A stretch of 64,000 bases of DNA from Oceanospirillum beijerinckii DSM 7166 (GTDB lineage: Bacteria; Pseudomonadota; Gammaproteobacteria; Pseudomonadales; Halomonadaceae), in contig NZ_AULT01000012.1 of the NCBI RefSeq assembly GCF_000422425.1, positions 62,001-126,000 on the forward strand, read 5' to 3'. Position 1 is the stretch's first letter. Every line of letters starts with the position of its first letter. This document shows positions 45,745 through 55,365 of the stretch, one piece after another. The notes under the pieces were generated by a model. That model saw nothing but the letters and a program-made list of their open reading frames with translations, was not told the DNA's origin and searched no databases. The position numbers and the translations under genes were made by a program.

Positions 45745-47262
45745 TTACCCCACCTGTTGCATATAACGATCCAGTTGTCTGAGGCCTAAGGCTTCAGACA
45801 CGGCTGAAACGCCTACTTGCTCCTCGTTTGCTAGATCTGCAATAGTACGAGCCACTTTTAGGATGCGGTGATAACTGCGCGGCGACAGGCCCAGTTGTTC
45901 CATGGCTTGTTGTAGGAGTTGGCTGGCATTGGGTTGCAGTTGTATTAGTTGATCCAGTTCTCTGCCAGTAAGATGGGCATTGCTTTTACCGGCTCGGCTG
46001 AGTTGTTTCTGGTGGGCCTGGGTGACTCTTGCCTGGACTACCGAGCTGGCTTCACCGGGGCTGACGCTGGCGAGCTGCTCCGGTGGCAGGCTGGTAACGG
46101 CGACTTGCAGGTCGATACGATCCAGTAAAGGGCCAGATAAACGGCTTTGGTAGTTTTTCACTTGTTTGGCGCTACAACGACAGGATCTCAGGCTATCACC
46201 AAAATAGCCGCAGGGGCAGGGGTTCATGGCGGCGACTAACTGGAATTTACTGGGATACTTAACCTGTTGATTGGCGCGGGAGATATGAATCTCGCCGGAT
46301 TCCAGGGGTTCACGCAGCACTTCCAATACGCGGCGATCGTATTCGGGCAGTTCGTCTAAAAACAAGACGCCATTATGGGCCAGGCTGATCTCACCGGGTT
46401 TCGGTCGTGCGCCTCCTCCGACTAATGCTACGCCAGAGGCTGTGTGGTGTGGGCTTCTAAAAGGCCGCTGGCCCCACTCTTCCATATCAAAGCGTCCGGT
46501 GATGGAGGATAGCGCCATCACTTCTAGGGCATCCTGTTCGGTCATGGCCGGTAAGATACCCGGCAGGCGGCTGGCTAATAGGGTTTTTCCTGTGCCCGGT
46601 GGGCCGACTAAGAGCAGATGGTGCTGTCCTGCGGCGGCGATCTCTAAGGCTCTTCTGGCCTGAAATTGGCCTTTAACATCCATAAGATCAAGCATATTTA
46701 AAAGTTGATGCTGTCTCTGCTCTGGATGAAGTTGAGCCTGTGGCAGCTGTTGCTGGCCGTGTAAGGCTGCAGTGACTTTCAGCAGATGGTCGGCGGTAAA
46801 GACCTGATTGTCCTGTGGCAGGCAGGCTTCGCTGGCGTTATGACCTGGCACGAGCATCTTGCGCCCAATGCGGGCGCAGGCCAGAGCGGCAGGCAGAATA
46901 CCGGATACCGGCCTGAGTTCGGCTGATAGTGAAAGTTCGCCGTAACACTCAAAGTCTGCCAGCTGATCGACGGGGATCTGGTTGGAAGCGGCTAAGACCC
47001 CCAGGGCAATGGCCAGATCGTAACGCCCGCCTTCTTTGGGGAGATCCGCTGGAGCCAGATTAACTGTGATACGGCGTTGAGGATACTCGAAACCGGCGTT
47101 AATCAGGGCGCTACGGACTCTGTCCTTGCTTTCACGTACGGCGGTTTCGGGCATGCCAACAATGGCTAAACCAGGTAGGCCGTTGGTGAGATGCACTTCG
47201 ATGCGCACTTCCGGGGCGTCGATGCCGACAGAGGCGCGGCTGTAGAGTACGGCTAGAGTCAT
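45745..47262 (-). CDS. yifB: YifB/ComM family AAA+ Mg-chelatase-like ATPase
   Basis: 505 residues. An N-terminal ATPase-associated domain (VEVH-type text IEVHLTNGLPGLAIVGMP), Walker A GPPGTGKTLLASRLPGI (near 220), Walker B LFLDELPEYDRRVLEVLREP, a four-Cys zinc-like segment MNPCPCGYFGDSLRSCRC, and a C-terminal HTH-like region. ComM is a branch-migration helicase that aids integration of transformed DNA. ATG 47262 has AGGGA upstream and gives the family start; a GTG at 47292 adds ten residues. Confidence 0.94.
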   Translation of the reverse strand: MTLAVLYSRASVGIDAPEVRIEVHLTNGLPGLAIVGMPETAVRESKDRVRSALINAGFEYPQRRITVNLAPADLPKEGGRYDLAIALGVLAASNQIPVDQLADFECYGELSLSAELRPVSGILPAALACARIGRKMLVPGHNASEACLPQDNQVFTADHLLKVTAALHGQQQLPQAQLHPEQRQHQLLNMLDLMDVKGQFQARRALEIAAAGQHHLLLVGPPGTGKTLLASRLPGILPAMTEQDALEVMALSSITGRFDMEEWGQRPFRSPHHTASGVALVGGGARPKPGEISLAHNGVLFLDELPEYDRRVLEVLREPLESGEIHISRANQQVKYPSKFQLVAAMNPCPCGYFGDSLRSCRCSAKQVKNYQSRLSGPLLDRIDLQVAVTSLPPEQLASVSPGEASSVVQARVTQAHQKQLSRAGKSNAHLTGRELDQLIQLQPNASQLLQQAMEQLGLSPRSYHRILKVARTIADLANEEQVGVSAVSEALGLRQLDRYMQQVG

Positions 47263-47536
47263 GGCAAACTTCCCTGTTGATGGCTGGCTCACCTTGCTAA
47301 AGGTAAGGTGGGCATCCTGCCCGGTATCGCTGGGGTATGTATCTGTTAACTGTGTTTTACAGGATTAAAATCAAGCGTAGTTCCAATATATGACGCCTTC
47401 AAGGTGGATATGTGAGTTTCTGCATTAAAAGTTCAGCCCACTTTGATTTGTATCTATATTGAACGAATCCTGCAGGGGTGGGCTGTGTATCTGAGCGGAC
47501 AAGGCGAGGGTGGATACGGTTTTATCTGGCGTGTTG

Positions 47537-47794
47537 TTAGTTGCTCAGTTTTGCAATAGCGGCTTCCATCTCTTTCACTTGCTTTTCCAGTTGATCCACC
47601 TTGCTACGGGTGCGCAGCAGAATCTCACTTTGAATATCAAACTCTTCCCGTGTGACCAGGTTCAGTTTGCTGAATGCGTTTTCAGCGATCAACTGTACCT
47701 GGCGTTTCAGTTCAGCTTCTCCGGGTAACCCTTTGTCACCCAGTTTTTCGCTCATTTGACGGGTGAACTCAGAAATCATTTCGGGTTTTAACAT
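47537..47794 (-). CDS. ubiK: Ubiquinone biosynthesis accessory factor UbiK
   Basis: 85 residues (YqiC/BMFP family). N-terminal amphipathic helix and a C-terminal coiled coil (LLRTRSKVDQLEKQVKEMEAAI). Typical text ELKRQVQLIAENAFSKLNLVTREEFDIQ. It helps ubiquinone-ring-modifying enzymes reach lipid substrates under aerobic conditions. Adjacent to yifB, as in many gammaproteobacteria, but the intervening gap of about 270 bases suggests its own promoter. Confidence 0.93.
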   Translation of the reverse strand: MLKPEMISEFTRQMSEKLGDKGLPGEAELKRQVQLIAENAFSKLNLVTREEFDIQSEILLRTRSKVDQLEKQVKEMEAAIAKLSN

Positions 47795-48028
47795 GGCAAG
47801 ACCTGTTTCTAACGCTAATTAATTTGCGCCCTATAGTACTTGTTTTATTGCTGGATTGCCTCTTTGTTACGGTTGTTTTGGCTGGACGCTGTTAGGTGAC
47901 CTCACACTTTTTATAAGGTTAATGCACGGATTTTCCGCTTCTTTGTGTGGAGTTCAGCCCTGCTATTTTTGAGCGTTGGGCCTATCGGATGCTCGAAAAA
48001 AGGTCGTTGTTTTGTGGTGCGTTTGAAT

Positions 48029-48045
48029 TGCACAAAAGTGGTGCA
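48029..48045. promoter_or_regulatory. NtrC binding site (enhancer)
   Basis: TGCAC-AAAAGTG-GTGCA matches the NtrC consensus TGCAC-N7-GTGCA with both half-sites perfect. It lies about 130 bases upstream of the -24 element, a usual enhancer distance. Further GTGC/GCAC half-sites overlap at about 48014-48033. Confidence 0.82.
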
Positions 48046-48160
48046 TTTGCTGGGGCAAGGGTTTTTCGCAGTGCACTCTTTTGGCTCCGTTTATAGTTTT
48101 TTTAAACACTAAATGCAGTGAAAAACTATTAACCATATGAAAAACAATAAGTTTTTTTGG

Positions 48161-48177
48161 TTGGCACAAGCTATGCA
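48161..48177 (+). promoter_or_regulatory. Sigma-54 promoter of glnK-amtB
   Basis: TTGGCACAAGCTATGCA fits the consensus YTGGCACGRNNNTTGCW with two mismatches. GG and GC elements have the correct spacing. It lies about 110 bases before the glnK start and downstream of the NtrC site, so transcription should rise under nitrogen limitation. Confidence 0.85.
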
Positions 48178-48255
48178 AAACCTATAGCAAGCTGGCTGAA
48201 AGGTGATGCACCGTAAATAGCCACAGATTTTTAAGGAACACTTTAATTTAATTGA

Positions 48256-48624
<369 letters not shown>

Positions 48625-48682
48625 GTAAACAGCAAGAGTGCTGTTTAACTAAAAATTTTTCCGCCTTTGGAGGGCCTTTCCA

Positions 48683-49927
48683 ATGGAAGATCTAGTTCAA
48701 GTCAAGTATGCGCTTGACACCTTTTATTTCCTGATTTGTGGTGCGCTGGTCATGTGGATGGCAGCAGGTTTTGCCATGCTGGAAGCCGGTCTGGTTCGTG
48801 CTAAGAACACCACTGAGATTCTGACCAAGAACATCGCACTGTATGCAATCGCCTGTACCATGTACCTGCTGTGTGGTTACTACATCATGTACAGCAGTGA
48901 TTCCGGTGGCATTCTGCCAAACCTGGGTTTCCTGATTGGCGATGAAAACACCACTGAAGCCGTACTGGCCGGTGGCGAGGATGCGCCTTACTACTCTGCT
49001 CGTTCGGATTTCTTCTTCCAGGTGGTATTCGTAGCGACCTCTATGTCTATCGTGTCTGGTGCGGTTGCTGAGCGTATGAAACTGTGGGCTTTCCTGGCTT
49101 TCGCTGTGGTAATGACGGGTGTTATCTACCCAACGTCTGGTTACTGGACATGGGGTGGCGGCTTCCTGAGTGAAGCAGGTTTCTCTGACTTTGCAGGCTC
49201 CGGTATCGTTCACATGGCAGGTGCTGCAGCAGCGCTGGCGGGCGTACTGATGCTGGGTGCTCGTAAGGGTAAATACGGTCCTAACGGTGAAGTACATGCG
49301 ATTCCTGGTAGTAACATGCCTCTGGCGACTCTGGGTACTTTCATCCTGTGGATGGGTTGGTTCGGCTTCAACGGTGGTTCCGAGCTAAAACTGTCTGATG
49401 TAGGTGAAGCTAACGCGGTTGCACAAGTCTTTGTTAATACGAATGCGGGTGCTGCTGGCGGTGCGATTGCGGCTCTGATCCTGGCTCGCCTGTGGTTCCG
49501 TAAGGCTGATCTGACGATGGTACTGAACGGTGCTCTGGCAGGTCTGGTTGCGATCACGGCTGACCCTCTGTCTCCAAGCGCTTTCGCTTCAACCATGATC
49601 GGCGCTGTGGGCGGTATCCTGGTAGTGTTCTCCATTGTCTTCCTGGACAAGCTGCGTATCGATGATCCAGTAGGTGCGATCTCTGTACACGGTGTAGTGG
49701 GTATCTGGGGTCTGCTGGCTGTACCTCTGAGCAACACTGATGCAACGTTCGCTGCACAGCTGCTGGGTATCGTTTCAATCTTCGGCTGGGTATTCGTAGC
49801 AAGCCTGGTGGTATGGGGTGTACTGAAAGCGGTGATCGGTATCCGTGTATCGGAAGAAGAAGAGTACGACGGTGTTGATATTGCTGAGTGTGGTCTGGAA
49901 GCTTACCCAGAGTTCACTAACAAATAA
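48683..49927 (+). CDS. amtB: Ammonium transporter AmtB
   Basis: 414 residues. About eleven membrane helices. Starts without an obvious cleavable signal peptide but with the MWMAAGFAMLEAGLVRAKNT signature. The pore region has GSGIVHMAGAAAALAG, ILWMGWFGFNGGSE, and the second channel-His segment GAISVHGVVGIWGLLA. C-terminal tail binds GlnK. GGAGG ribosome binding site. It takes up ammonium at low concentrations. Confidence 0.96.
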   Translation: MEDLVQVKYALDTFYFLICGALVMWMAAGFAMLEAGLVRAKNTTEILTKNIALYAIACTMYLLCGYYIMYSSDSGGILPNLGFLIGDENTTEAVLAGGEDAPYYSARSDFFFQVVFVATSMSIVSGAVAERMKLWAFLAFAVVMTGVIYPTSGYWTWGGGFLSEAGFSDFAGSGIVHMAGAAAALAGVLMLGARKGKYGPNGEVHAIPGSNMPLATLGTFILWMGWFGFNGGSELKLSDVGEANAVAQVFVNTNAGAAGGAIAALILARLWFRKADLTMVLNGALAGLVAITADPLSPSAFASTMIGAVGGILVVFSIVFLDKLRIDDPVGAISVHGVVGIWGLLAVPLSNTDATFAAQLLGIVSIFGWVFVASLVVWGVLKAVIGIRVSEEEEYDGVDIAECGLEAYPEFTNK

Positions 49928-49982
49928 GATCTACCTAGAAAAACTATCTTACCGATAGAATAGAGGCATGACCTCACTGATT

Positions 49983-50008
49983 GGGCACCCTAAGGGTGCC
50001 CTTTTTTA
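49983..50008 (+). terminator. Rho-independent terminator after amtB
   Basis: Arms GGGCACCC (49983-49990) and GGGTGCCC (49994-50001), loop TAA, then TTTTTT. Separates amtB from the second PII gene. Confidence 0.95.
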
Positions 50009-50069
50009 TTGCCGGTTATCGCAGTATGCTATACACAGATTAAAACGATGGATACTATTCTAGCGATAA

Positions 50070-50444
<375 letters not shown>

Positions 50445-50471
50445 AGTCCAGAGCTAATCTGGCAGAGGGAG

Positions 50472-50512
50472 AAAGCCCCGGTGTATTGATTGAATACACC
50501 GGGGCTTTTTTA
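50472..50512 (+). terminator. Rho-independent terminator after second PII gene
   Basis: Perfect 16-base arms (50472-50487 and 50493-50508, core GCCCCGGTGTATT) with a five-base loop and a T-run. Confidence 0.96.
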
Positions 50513-50550
50513 TATGACGTTTGCTCACTCATGAGGGGGTTTCTGACTAT

Positions 50551-50693
50551 TAATACCATTCCCGATAAGTTTCTTAATATCAGAGTAGGTCGGATAAGCG
50601 AAGCGCCATCCGACACTGACTCCGATATCGGATAATTGTCGGAAGGCGCCTTGCGGCTTTTCCAACCTACAACTACTTATCTGGTTTGGTATA
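50551..50693. repeat. MITE-like dispersed repeat, copy 2
   Basis: Same orientation and length as the copy at 45545-45687, with only a few differences. Terminal repeats are ATACCATTCCCGATAAGT and (reverse complement) ATACCAAACCAGATAAGT. Position five has changed in both ends together (T/T in copy 1, C/C here), so pairing is kept. Confidence 0.85.
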
Positions 50694-50729
50694 GGAAGAC
50701 CGTTTAAGCGAGGCTTAACAGTAGTGATA

Positions 50730-51176
50730 TCAGTGCTGATGCTTCATGCCCATTTGTACTTTTTTCACAGGCAGTTCGACAGTGCTCATGGAACCGTTGC
50801 TGAAGTGCAGTTTGACACGAATCTTCTCGCCCTCTTTCAGCTGCTGTTTCAGGCCGATCAGCATCACATGGAAACCACCAGGCTGTAGTTTGACAGAGCC
50901 ATTGCCTGGTATCTGGATCTCAGGCACCTGACGCATCATCATCACACCGTCATGCACCATATGGGTGTGCAGTTCTACAGTCTCAGCCACAGAGCTTTGT
51001 GCCTTGATCAGGCTTACCGGGCGGGCTGAATTATTCTTCAGCATCATAAAGATTGCGGAGTTTTCCTGGCCTGCGGGCACGGCACGGGCGTAAGGGTGCA
51101 TCACATCCACCACCTGACCGGCCAGGGCAAAAGGTGCGGTTAACATCAGCAGTAAACTCATAACCCATTTTTTCAT
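50730..51176 (-). CDS. Periplasmic copper chaperone PCu(A)C
   Basis: 148 residues. Signal peptide ends FALA/G. Copper-binding His and Met residues lie in ELHTHMVHDGVMMMRQV and GGFHVMLIGL, plus a His/Met-rich tail (MGMKHQH). Delivers Cu(I) to the CuA or CuB sites of haem-copper oxidases. Downstream of SCO1 in the same direction, as in known oxidase-assembly clusters. AAAGGA ribosome binding site. Confidence 0.93.
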   Translation of the reverse strand: MKKWVMSLLLMLTAPFALAGQVVDVMHPYARAVPAGQENSAIFMMLKNNSARPVSLIKAQSSVAETVELHTHMVHDGVMMMRQVPEIQIPGNGSVKLQPGGFHVMLIGLKQQLKEGEKIRVKLHFSNGSMSTVELPVKKVQMGMKHQH

Positions 51177-51252
51177 GGTGCTTTCCTTTATAAGTATCGT
51201 TTCAGAAGAGATTGTTGTTCTGTTTTAGTGAGTTATTGCATGTTGCAGCGTC

Positions 51253-51858
51253 TTACAGCTTGAGCTGACGTTTGAGTGCGGCCAGCAGGTCATCCGGTGA
51301 GGCGGAGTGGCTGACGGTCTCAACCACCTGACCCTGACTATTGGTCAGATAAAAAATCGACGTGTGATCGACTGCATAACCCATAGCACTGCCAGCAATC
51401 TCGGCTTTCCGGTAGAAGGCACCATAACGTGCCGCCAGCGCTTTAATATTCTCTGGGGTATCGGTCAGGCCAACAATATTGCTATGGAAAAACTCGGTGT
51501 AGTTTTTCAGGTGTTCCAGGGTATCGCGCTCAGGGTCAACGCTAATCAGGATACCCTGCAGGCGGGACATGGCTTCTTCCGGTAACTGCTTAAAGGCGTG
51601 AGCCATTACCGACAGCGAGGTCGGGCAGATATCCGGGCACTGGGTATAACCAAAATAGATCACATTCAGTTTGTCGCCCTGCTGGCTCAGGTCAAAAGGA
51701 CCGTCAGCAGATTGCAGCACAAACGTCCCGCCAATCTGAGCGGATGTCTGGCCCTGTTCCATCTGCTGTTTCTGGTAGTACTCCATACCGGCGACCAGAG
51801 CCACTGCTGGGATCAGCATCACCAGCGCTTTGAGAAAGTGTTTTTTAAAGCTATCCAT
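51253..51858 (-). CDS. SCO1/SenC/PrrC family copper-insertion protein
   Basis: 201 residues. An N-terminal membrane anchor (about 9-25), then a thioredoxin fold with the copper-binding motif TQCPDICPTS (CxxxC) and the distal His in AVDHTSIFYL. Works in the periplasm to assemble the CuA centre of cytochrome c oxidase. Twelve bases from the gene upstream and 76 bases from the PCuAC gene, forming a compact operon. Confidence 0.95.
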   Translation of the reverse strand: MDSFKKHFLKALVMLIPAVALVAGMEYYQKQQMEQGQTSAQIGGTFVLQSADGPFDLSQQGDKLNVIYFGYTQCPDICPTSLSVMAHAFKQLPEEAMSRLQGILISVDPERDTLEHLKNYTEFFHSNIVGLTDTPENIKALAARYGAFYRKAEIAGSAMGYAVDHTSIFYLTNSQGQVVETVSHSASPDDLLAALKRQLKL

Positions 51859-51869
51859 TGGGTATCCCG

Positions 51870-52337
51870 TTAATGCTGTAGCACATCAAAATCAAACCAA
51901 ACCTGTTTTGGTCCCTGGTTGGTGTCCAGATCTATTCGACCACGCCAGTGCATCACCCGTTCCGTACATACGCTAATGGTGCCGGTTACAGCCAGCTCAT
52001 TGCGTTTGTCGGTTGGGTTAAAGGCATATTGATGTATGCCCATGTACATATTTTTACCCGTCAGAGCCATCTTGGCGGAGTTCAGGCGTATGCCCTGTGC
52101 TCGTATGGTAAAATTTGACGGTTGCAGTGCCAGCACTGGCCAAGGGGATAAATGTATGTTCAGTGTCTGCCCCGAGTCCAGTGTGACTTGACATTGGCCC
52201 TGATCAATCACGCAACCCGGCGTGCTGTTTTCATCCACTTCCATCAGGCTCTGCAGGTGGTTGCCCAGATAGAGCAGCATGACCAGCAGTGCAGCAGCGG
52301 TCAGGCTCCAGAGCAGTTTCATCTGATTTGCAGACAT
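51870..52337 (-). CDS. Membrane-anchored protein of the copper/oxidase-assembly operon, function unknown
   Basis: 155 residues. One N-terminal helix (LLWSLTAAALLVMLLYLG), then a periplasmic beta-rich domain. It has two Cys close together (CVIDQGQC) and later a single Cys in ISVCTERVMHW, with several Met residues (KMALTGKNMYMGIHQYAF). First gene of the set with SCO1 and PCuAC, so a role in copper handling or oxidase assembly is likely from context. ATG 52337 or 52322 is possible; neither has a clear ribosome binding site. Confidence 0.7.
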   Translation of the reverse strand: MSANQMKLLWSLTAAALLVMLLYLGNHLQSLMEVDENSTPGCVIDQGQCQVTLDSGQTLNIHLSPWPVLALQPSNFTIRAQGIRLNSAKMALTGKNMYMGIHQYAFNPTDKRNELAVTGTISVCTERVMHWRGRIDLDTNQGPKQVWFDFDVLQH

Positions 52338-52649
52338 CGTTTTTGCCCAATTATATTTTGCTAGAGTTTAACGAAAAAAATTTGGCCTGCCGTGTGACCA
52401 AATGCCGCACAATTTCTATTATATAGCGCGATAAAGCGGCTGCCTGAGTGAAGATTTAAAGATCGATTTTCTGCCGCAAAAGTTTGGAATTTATCTACCC
52501 ATTACAGGCTGTTTTTATCTGCTTCAAGGTAGGTGTTTGAGTGGGTAATCGTTAAACTTCGGCTTTGTTTTTGAGCTGCTGAGTTATGCCGCTATGGTGG
52601 CGTCATTTCTCGTGTCGATATTAAGTGTGTATACGATGAGGTTAGACCG
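52338..52649. other. Divergent intergenic region
   Basis: About 310 bases between the copper operon (leftward) and the AEC transporter (rightward). No gene or clear element recognised beyond the presumed promoters. Confidence 0.4.
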
Positions 52650-53579
52650 ATGACACTGATTCTGGATGCTCTGGTGCCCGTTTTTCTGGTGATTATGGCT
52701 GGGGTGGCTCTGCGTCCACTGAATTTTCCGGGCGGGGATTTCTGGCCATTGGCAGAGCGCTTTACTTATTTCTTCCTGTTTCCGGTGATGCTGATCAGTA
52801 AGATGGCCAATGCGGATATCAGTGAGGTTGCTATTGATCAGCTGGCGCTGGCGATTGTCTCGTTACTGGTGGTTATGACGCTGTTTCTGGTTGCGCTGAA
52901 ACCAGTACTGACCTCATCCGGCCCCTCGTTTACCTCCATCTATCAGGGTGCGATACGCTTCAACACCTATGTGGTGCTCGCTGCTGCAGAAGCGATGTAC
53001 GGTGATGCGGGCCTGACCATGGCGGCAGTGACCATTGCGATTATGGTGCCGCTGGTCAATATCCTGTGTGTGGTGATCTTTAGCCTGTTTGCGGGGCAGT
53101 CTGGCGGGGGGATTGTCAGCACGCTAAAGGCGATGACGAAAAATCCACTGATTATCGGCTGTGTGGTGGGGGCCAGCTTAAATCTGGCGGGTATCGGTTT
53201 GCCCGGTTGGAGTGCGTCAGCATTTGATATTGTCAGTAAGGCCGCGTTGCCGTTGGGTCTGTTGGCGGTGGGTGTAGCGCTGGACCTTAGAAGCTTAAGC
53301 AGTGCTTCCTGGCCGCTGATCTCATCCAGTGTGATTAAGCTGCTGGTGATGCCTGCGGTCGCTGCGACCATAGGTATTGTATTGGAGCTGGATCATCTGA
53401 TGCTGTCAGTGCTGCTGTTGTTTGCCGCCATGCCGACAGCAACCTCAGCTTATATTCTGGCTCGTCAATTAGGTGGCGATGCACCGCTAATGGCGACGAT
53501 TACCACGGCACAGACGTTACTAGCGATGGTGAGTCTGCCGTTTATCCTGCAGGCGGTGCAGATGGGTATTGCAGCTTAG
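52650..53579 (+). CDS. AEC-family transporter (auxin efflux carrier type)
   Basis: 309 residues with about ten membrane helices in two inverted halves. Text such as LVPVFLVIMAGVALRPLNF and AAMPTATSAYILARQLGGDA is typical of the family, which moves organic anions such as malonate or malate in bacteria. GAGG ribosome binding site. Monocistronic. Substrate unknown. Confidence 0.92.
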   Translation: MTLILDALVPVFLVIMAGVALRPLNFPGGDFWPLAERFTYFFLFPVMLISKMANADISEVAIDQLALAIVSLLVVMTLFLVALKPVLTSSGPSFTSIYQGAIRFNTYVVLAAAEAMYGDAGLTMAAVTIAIMVPLVNILCVVIFSLFAGQSGGGIVSTLKAMTKNPLIIGCVVGASLNLAGIGLPGWSASAFDIVSKAALPLGLLAVGVALDLRSLSSASWPLISSSVIKLLVMPAVAATIGIVLELDHLMLSVLLLFAAMPTATSAYILARQLGGDAPLMATITTAQTLLAMVSLPFILQAVQMGIAA

Positions 53580-53652
53580 ACGATTGAGGCTTTAATCCAT
53601 GCAGCGGCTTAAGTTTGACCTTAGGCCGCTGCATAGATAATGAATGCGATGC

Positions 53653-53750
53653 GTAGGTCGGAAAAGCTGTAGGCGCCTTCTGACGATATCCAGCGTCGAA
53701 GCCATTATGGTTAATAAATGTTGGATGGTGCTTTGCTTATCCAACCGACC
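53653..53750. repeat. Degenerate relative of the MITE-like repeat, inverted
   Basis: Left arm GTAGGTCGGAAAAGCTGTAG (to about 53684) and right arm ending GCTTATCCAACCGACC match, in reverse orientation, the internal arms of the copies at 45545 and 50551. The outer terminal repeats are missing and the centre is different. Lies between converging genes. Confidence 0.7.
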
Positions 53751-53783
53751 AGATTCAGGGGCAGAAAGTTAGCAATAGAGGCC

Positions 53784-54785
53784 CTAATCAATTGCTTGCG
53801 TCAGTTCGTTCGCGCAGTTTTCCCCTTTTGCCAGCTGCTCCAGATTATTCAACGTGGTACTGGAGATCTGGCTTAATGCTTCTTCGGTAAAAAAGCCTTG
53901 GTGACCGGTAATCATCACATTCGGGAAGGTGAGTAAGCGCTCAAACAGCTCGTCATCAATAATCTCACCGGAATGATCATGGAAAAACAGCTGGCTTTCC
54001 TGTTCATAAACATCCAGTCCTAAGGCGCTGATTTTTCGGTTCTTTAAGCCCGTGATCAGTGCTGGAGTATCCACTAACCCACCGCGACTGGTATTAATCA
54101 ACATCACACCAGGCTTCATCGCTTCAATGGCATGCTGATTAATCAGATGATGACTCTCTTCGGTCAACGGACAATGCAGGCTGATAATATCGGACTGCTG
54201 ATACAGGGTTTCCAGAGAAACATAATGGCCATCCAGTGTCAGAAATTCTTCATTGGGGTAAGGATCATGGGCCAGCAGCTGACAACCAAACCCCTTTAGG
54301 ATCTTGGCGGTGGCTAAACCGATCTGACCCGTACCGACCAACCCCACAGTTTTTCCGTGCAGGTTAAAACCCAGTAGGCCGTTCAGCGCAAAGTTACGCT
54401 CGCGCACCCGGTTAAAAGCACGGTGGGTTTTCCGGTTCAGGGTCAGAATCAGGGCGATAGTATGTTCAGCTACCGCTTCCGGGGAATAAGCGGGGACCCG
54501 CACCACGGGCAGCTGCAGTGCTTTTGCAGCCAACAGATCGACATTGTTAAAACCAGCACAGCGTAAGGCGATATAGCGGACACCCTGATCCTTCAGTTTC
54601 TGCAGTACAGGTGCACTTAGGTCATCATTCACAAAGACACAGACCGCATCAAACTGTTTGCACATTTCGGCAGTGGTGGCATTGAGCAGCAGATCAAAAT
54701 AGACCAGCTCGTGACCGAGGTGCTGGTTTTCCTGTTCCAGATAGGTTTTGTCGTAGGGTTGTGCACTAAATACCGCAATGCGCAT
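53784..54785 (-). CDS. ldhA: Fermentative D-lactate dehydrogenase (LdhA type)
   Basis: 333 residues. Reads very like E. coli LdhA: MRIAVFSAQPYDKTYLEQ, CVFVNDDLSAPVLQKL, KYIALRCAGFNNVDL-like text, NAD-binding GLVGTGQIGLATAKILKGFG, and ISLHCPLTEESHHLIN. Active-site His in MITGHQGFFTEEAL. Converts pyruvate and NADH to D-lactate when oxygen is low. GGAAG ribosome binding site. Monocistronic. Confidence 0.95.
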   Translation of the reverse strand: MRIAVFSAQPYDKTYLEQENQHLGHELVYFDLLLNATTAEMCKQFDAVCVFVNDDLSAPVLQKLKDQGVRYIALRCAGFNNVDLLAAKALQLPVVRVPAYSPEAVAEHTIALILTLNRKTHRAFNRVRERNFALNGLLGFNLHGKTVGLVGTGQIGLATAKILKGFGCQLLAHDPYPNEEFLTLDGHYVSLETLYQQSDIISLHCPLTEESHHLINQHAIEAMKPGVMLINTSRGGLVDTPALITGLKNRKISALGLDVYEQESQLFFHDHSGEIIDDELFERLLTFPNVMITGHQGFFTEEALSQISSTTLNNLEQLAKGENCANELTQAID

Positions 54786-54912
54786 AGGGATCTTCCAAGG
54801 GTATAGCGCGAAACAAAAGTCATTCGATCTTTTTTATGGATCTCCCCATGCTGGATGGCGGGTAACAGGGATTATCCAGAATCGGAAACGTTTGTTTCGC
54901 TGTTTAATGATA

Positions 54913-55296
54913 TTAACTGGCCAGCCAGGACAAGGGATGGTGGTTCAAGGCGGCACCGATAATATAACCCACGCTGGCCAGAGCGCCTATCAGAGCGAGG
55001 GTGCGGATGACTTTTGTCTTGCCCCGCCTTAGCGCGATAGCCCCCAGGGCGATATACAGCAGCATAGCGAGGACTTTGGCAGTAAGCCAGTGATCGACAA
55101 AGGGGTATTGTTGAAGCATCACTACGAGGCTAATAGCGCTGCCCAGCAGCAGGGTGTCGATCAGATAAGTCGCTCTGTTTAGCCAGCGTTTCTGTAGCCA
55201 GTGGCTATCGACCAGCATCCAGAAACCCCGCAGGGCAAATAGCGTGATGCTGAGTGTTATACACACCAGATGGATATGTTTAATCGCGCCGTACAT
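54913..55296 (-). CDS. SirB2-family membrane protein
   Basis: 127 residues, four predicted membrane helices, with conserved HIHLVCITLS near the start and VDHWLTAKVLAMLLYIALG in the middle. Named after a Salmonella 'invasion regulator' gene, but its real function is unknown. AGGGA ribosome binding site. Confidence 0.88.
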   Translation of the reverse strand: MYGAIKHIHLVCITLSITLFALRGFWMLVDSHWLQKRWLNRATYLIDTLLLGSAISLVVMLQQYPFVDHWLTAKVLAMLLYIALGAIALRRGKTKVIRTLALIGALASVGYIIGAALNHHPLSWLAS

Positions 55297-55365
55297 AGTG
55301 TTTCCCTACCCTGTTTTTGAATGGTTATTTTCTGTTTTGTAACCACTTTGATTTACATCTGGCAT

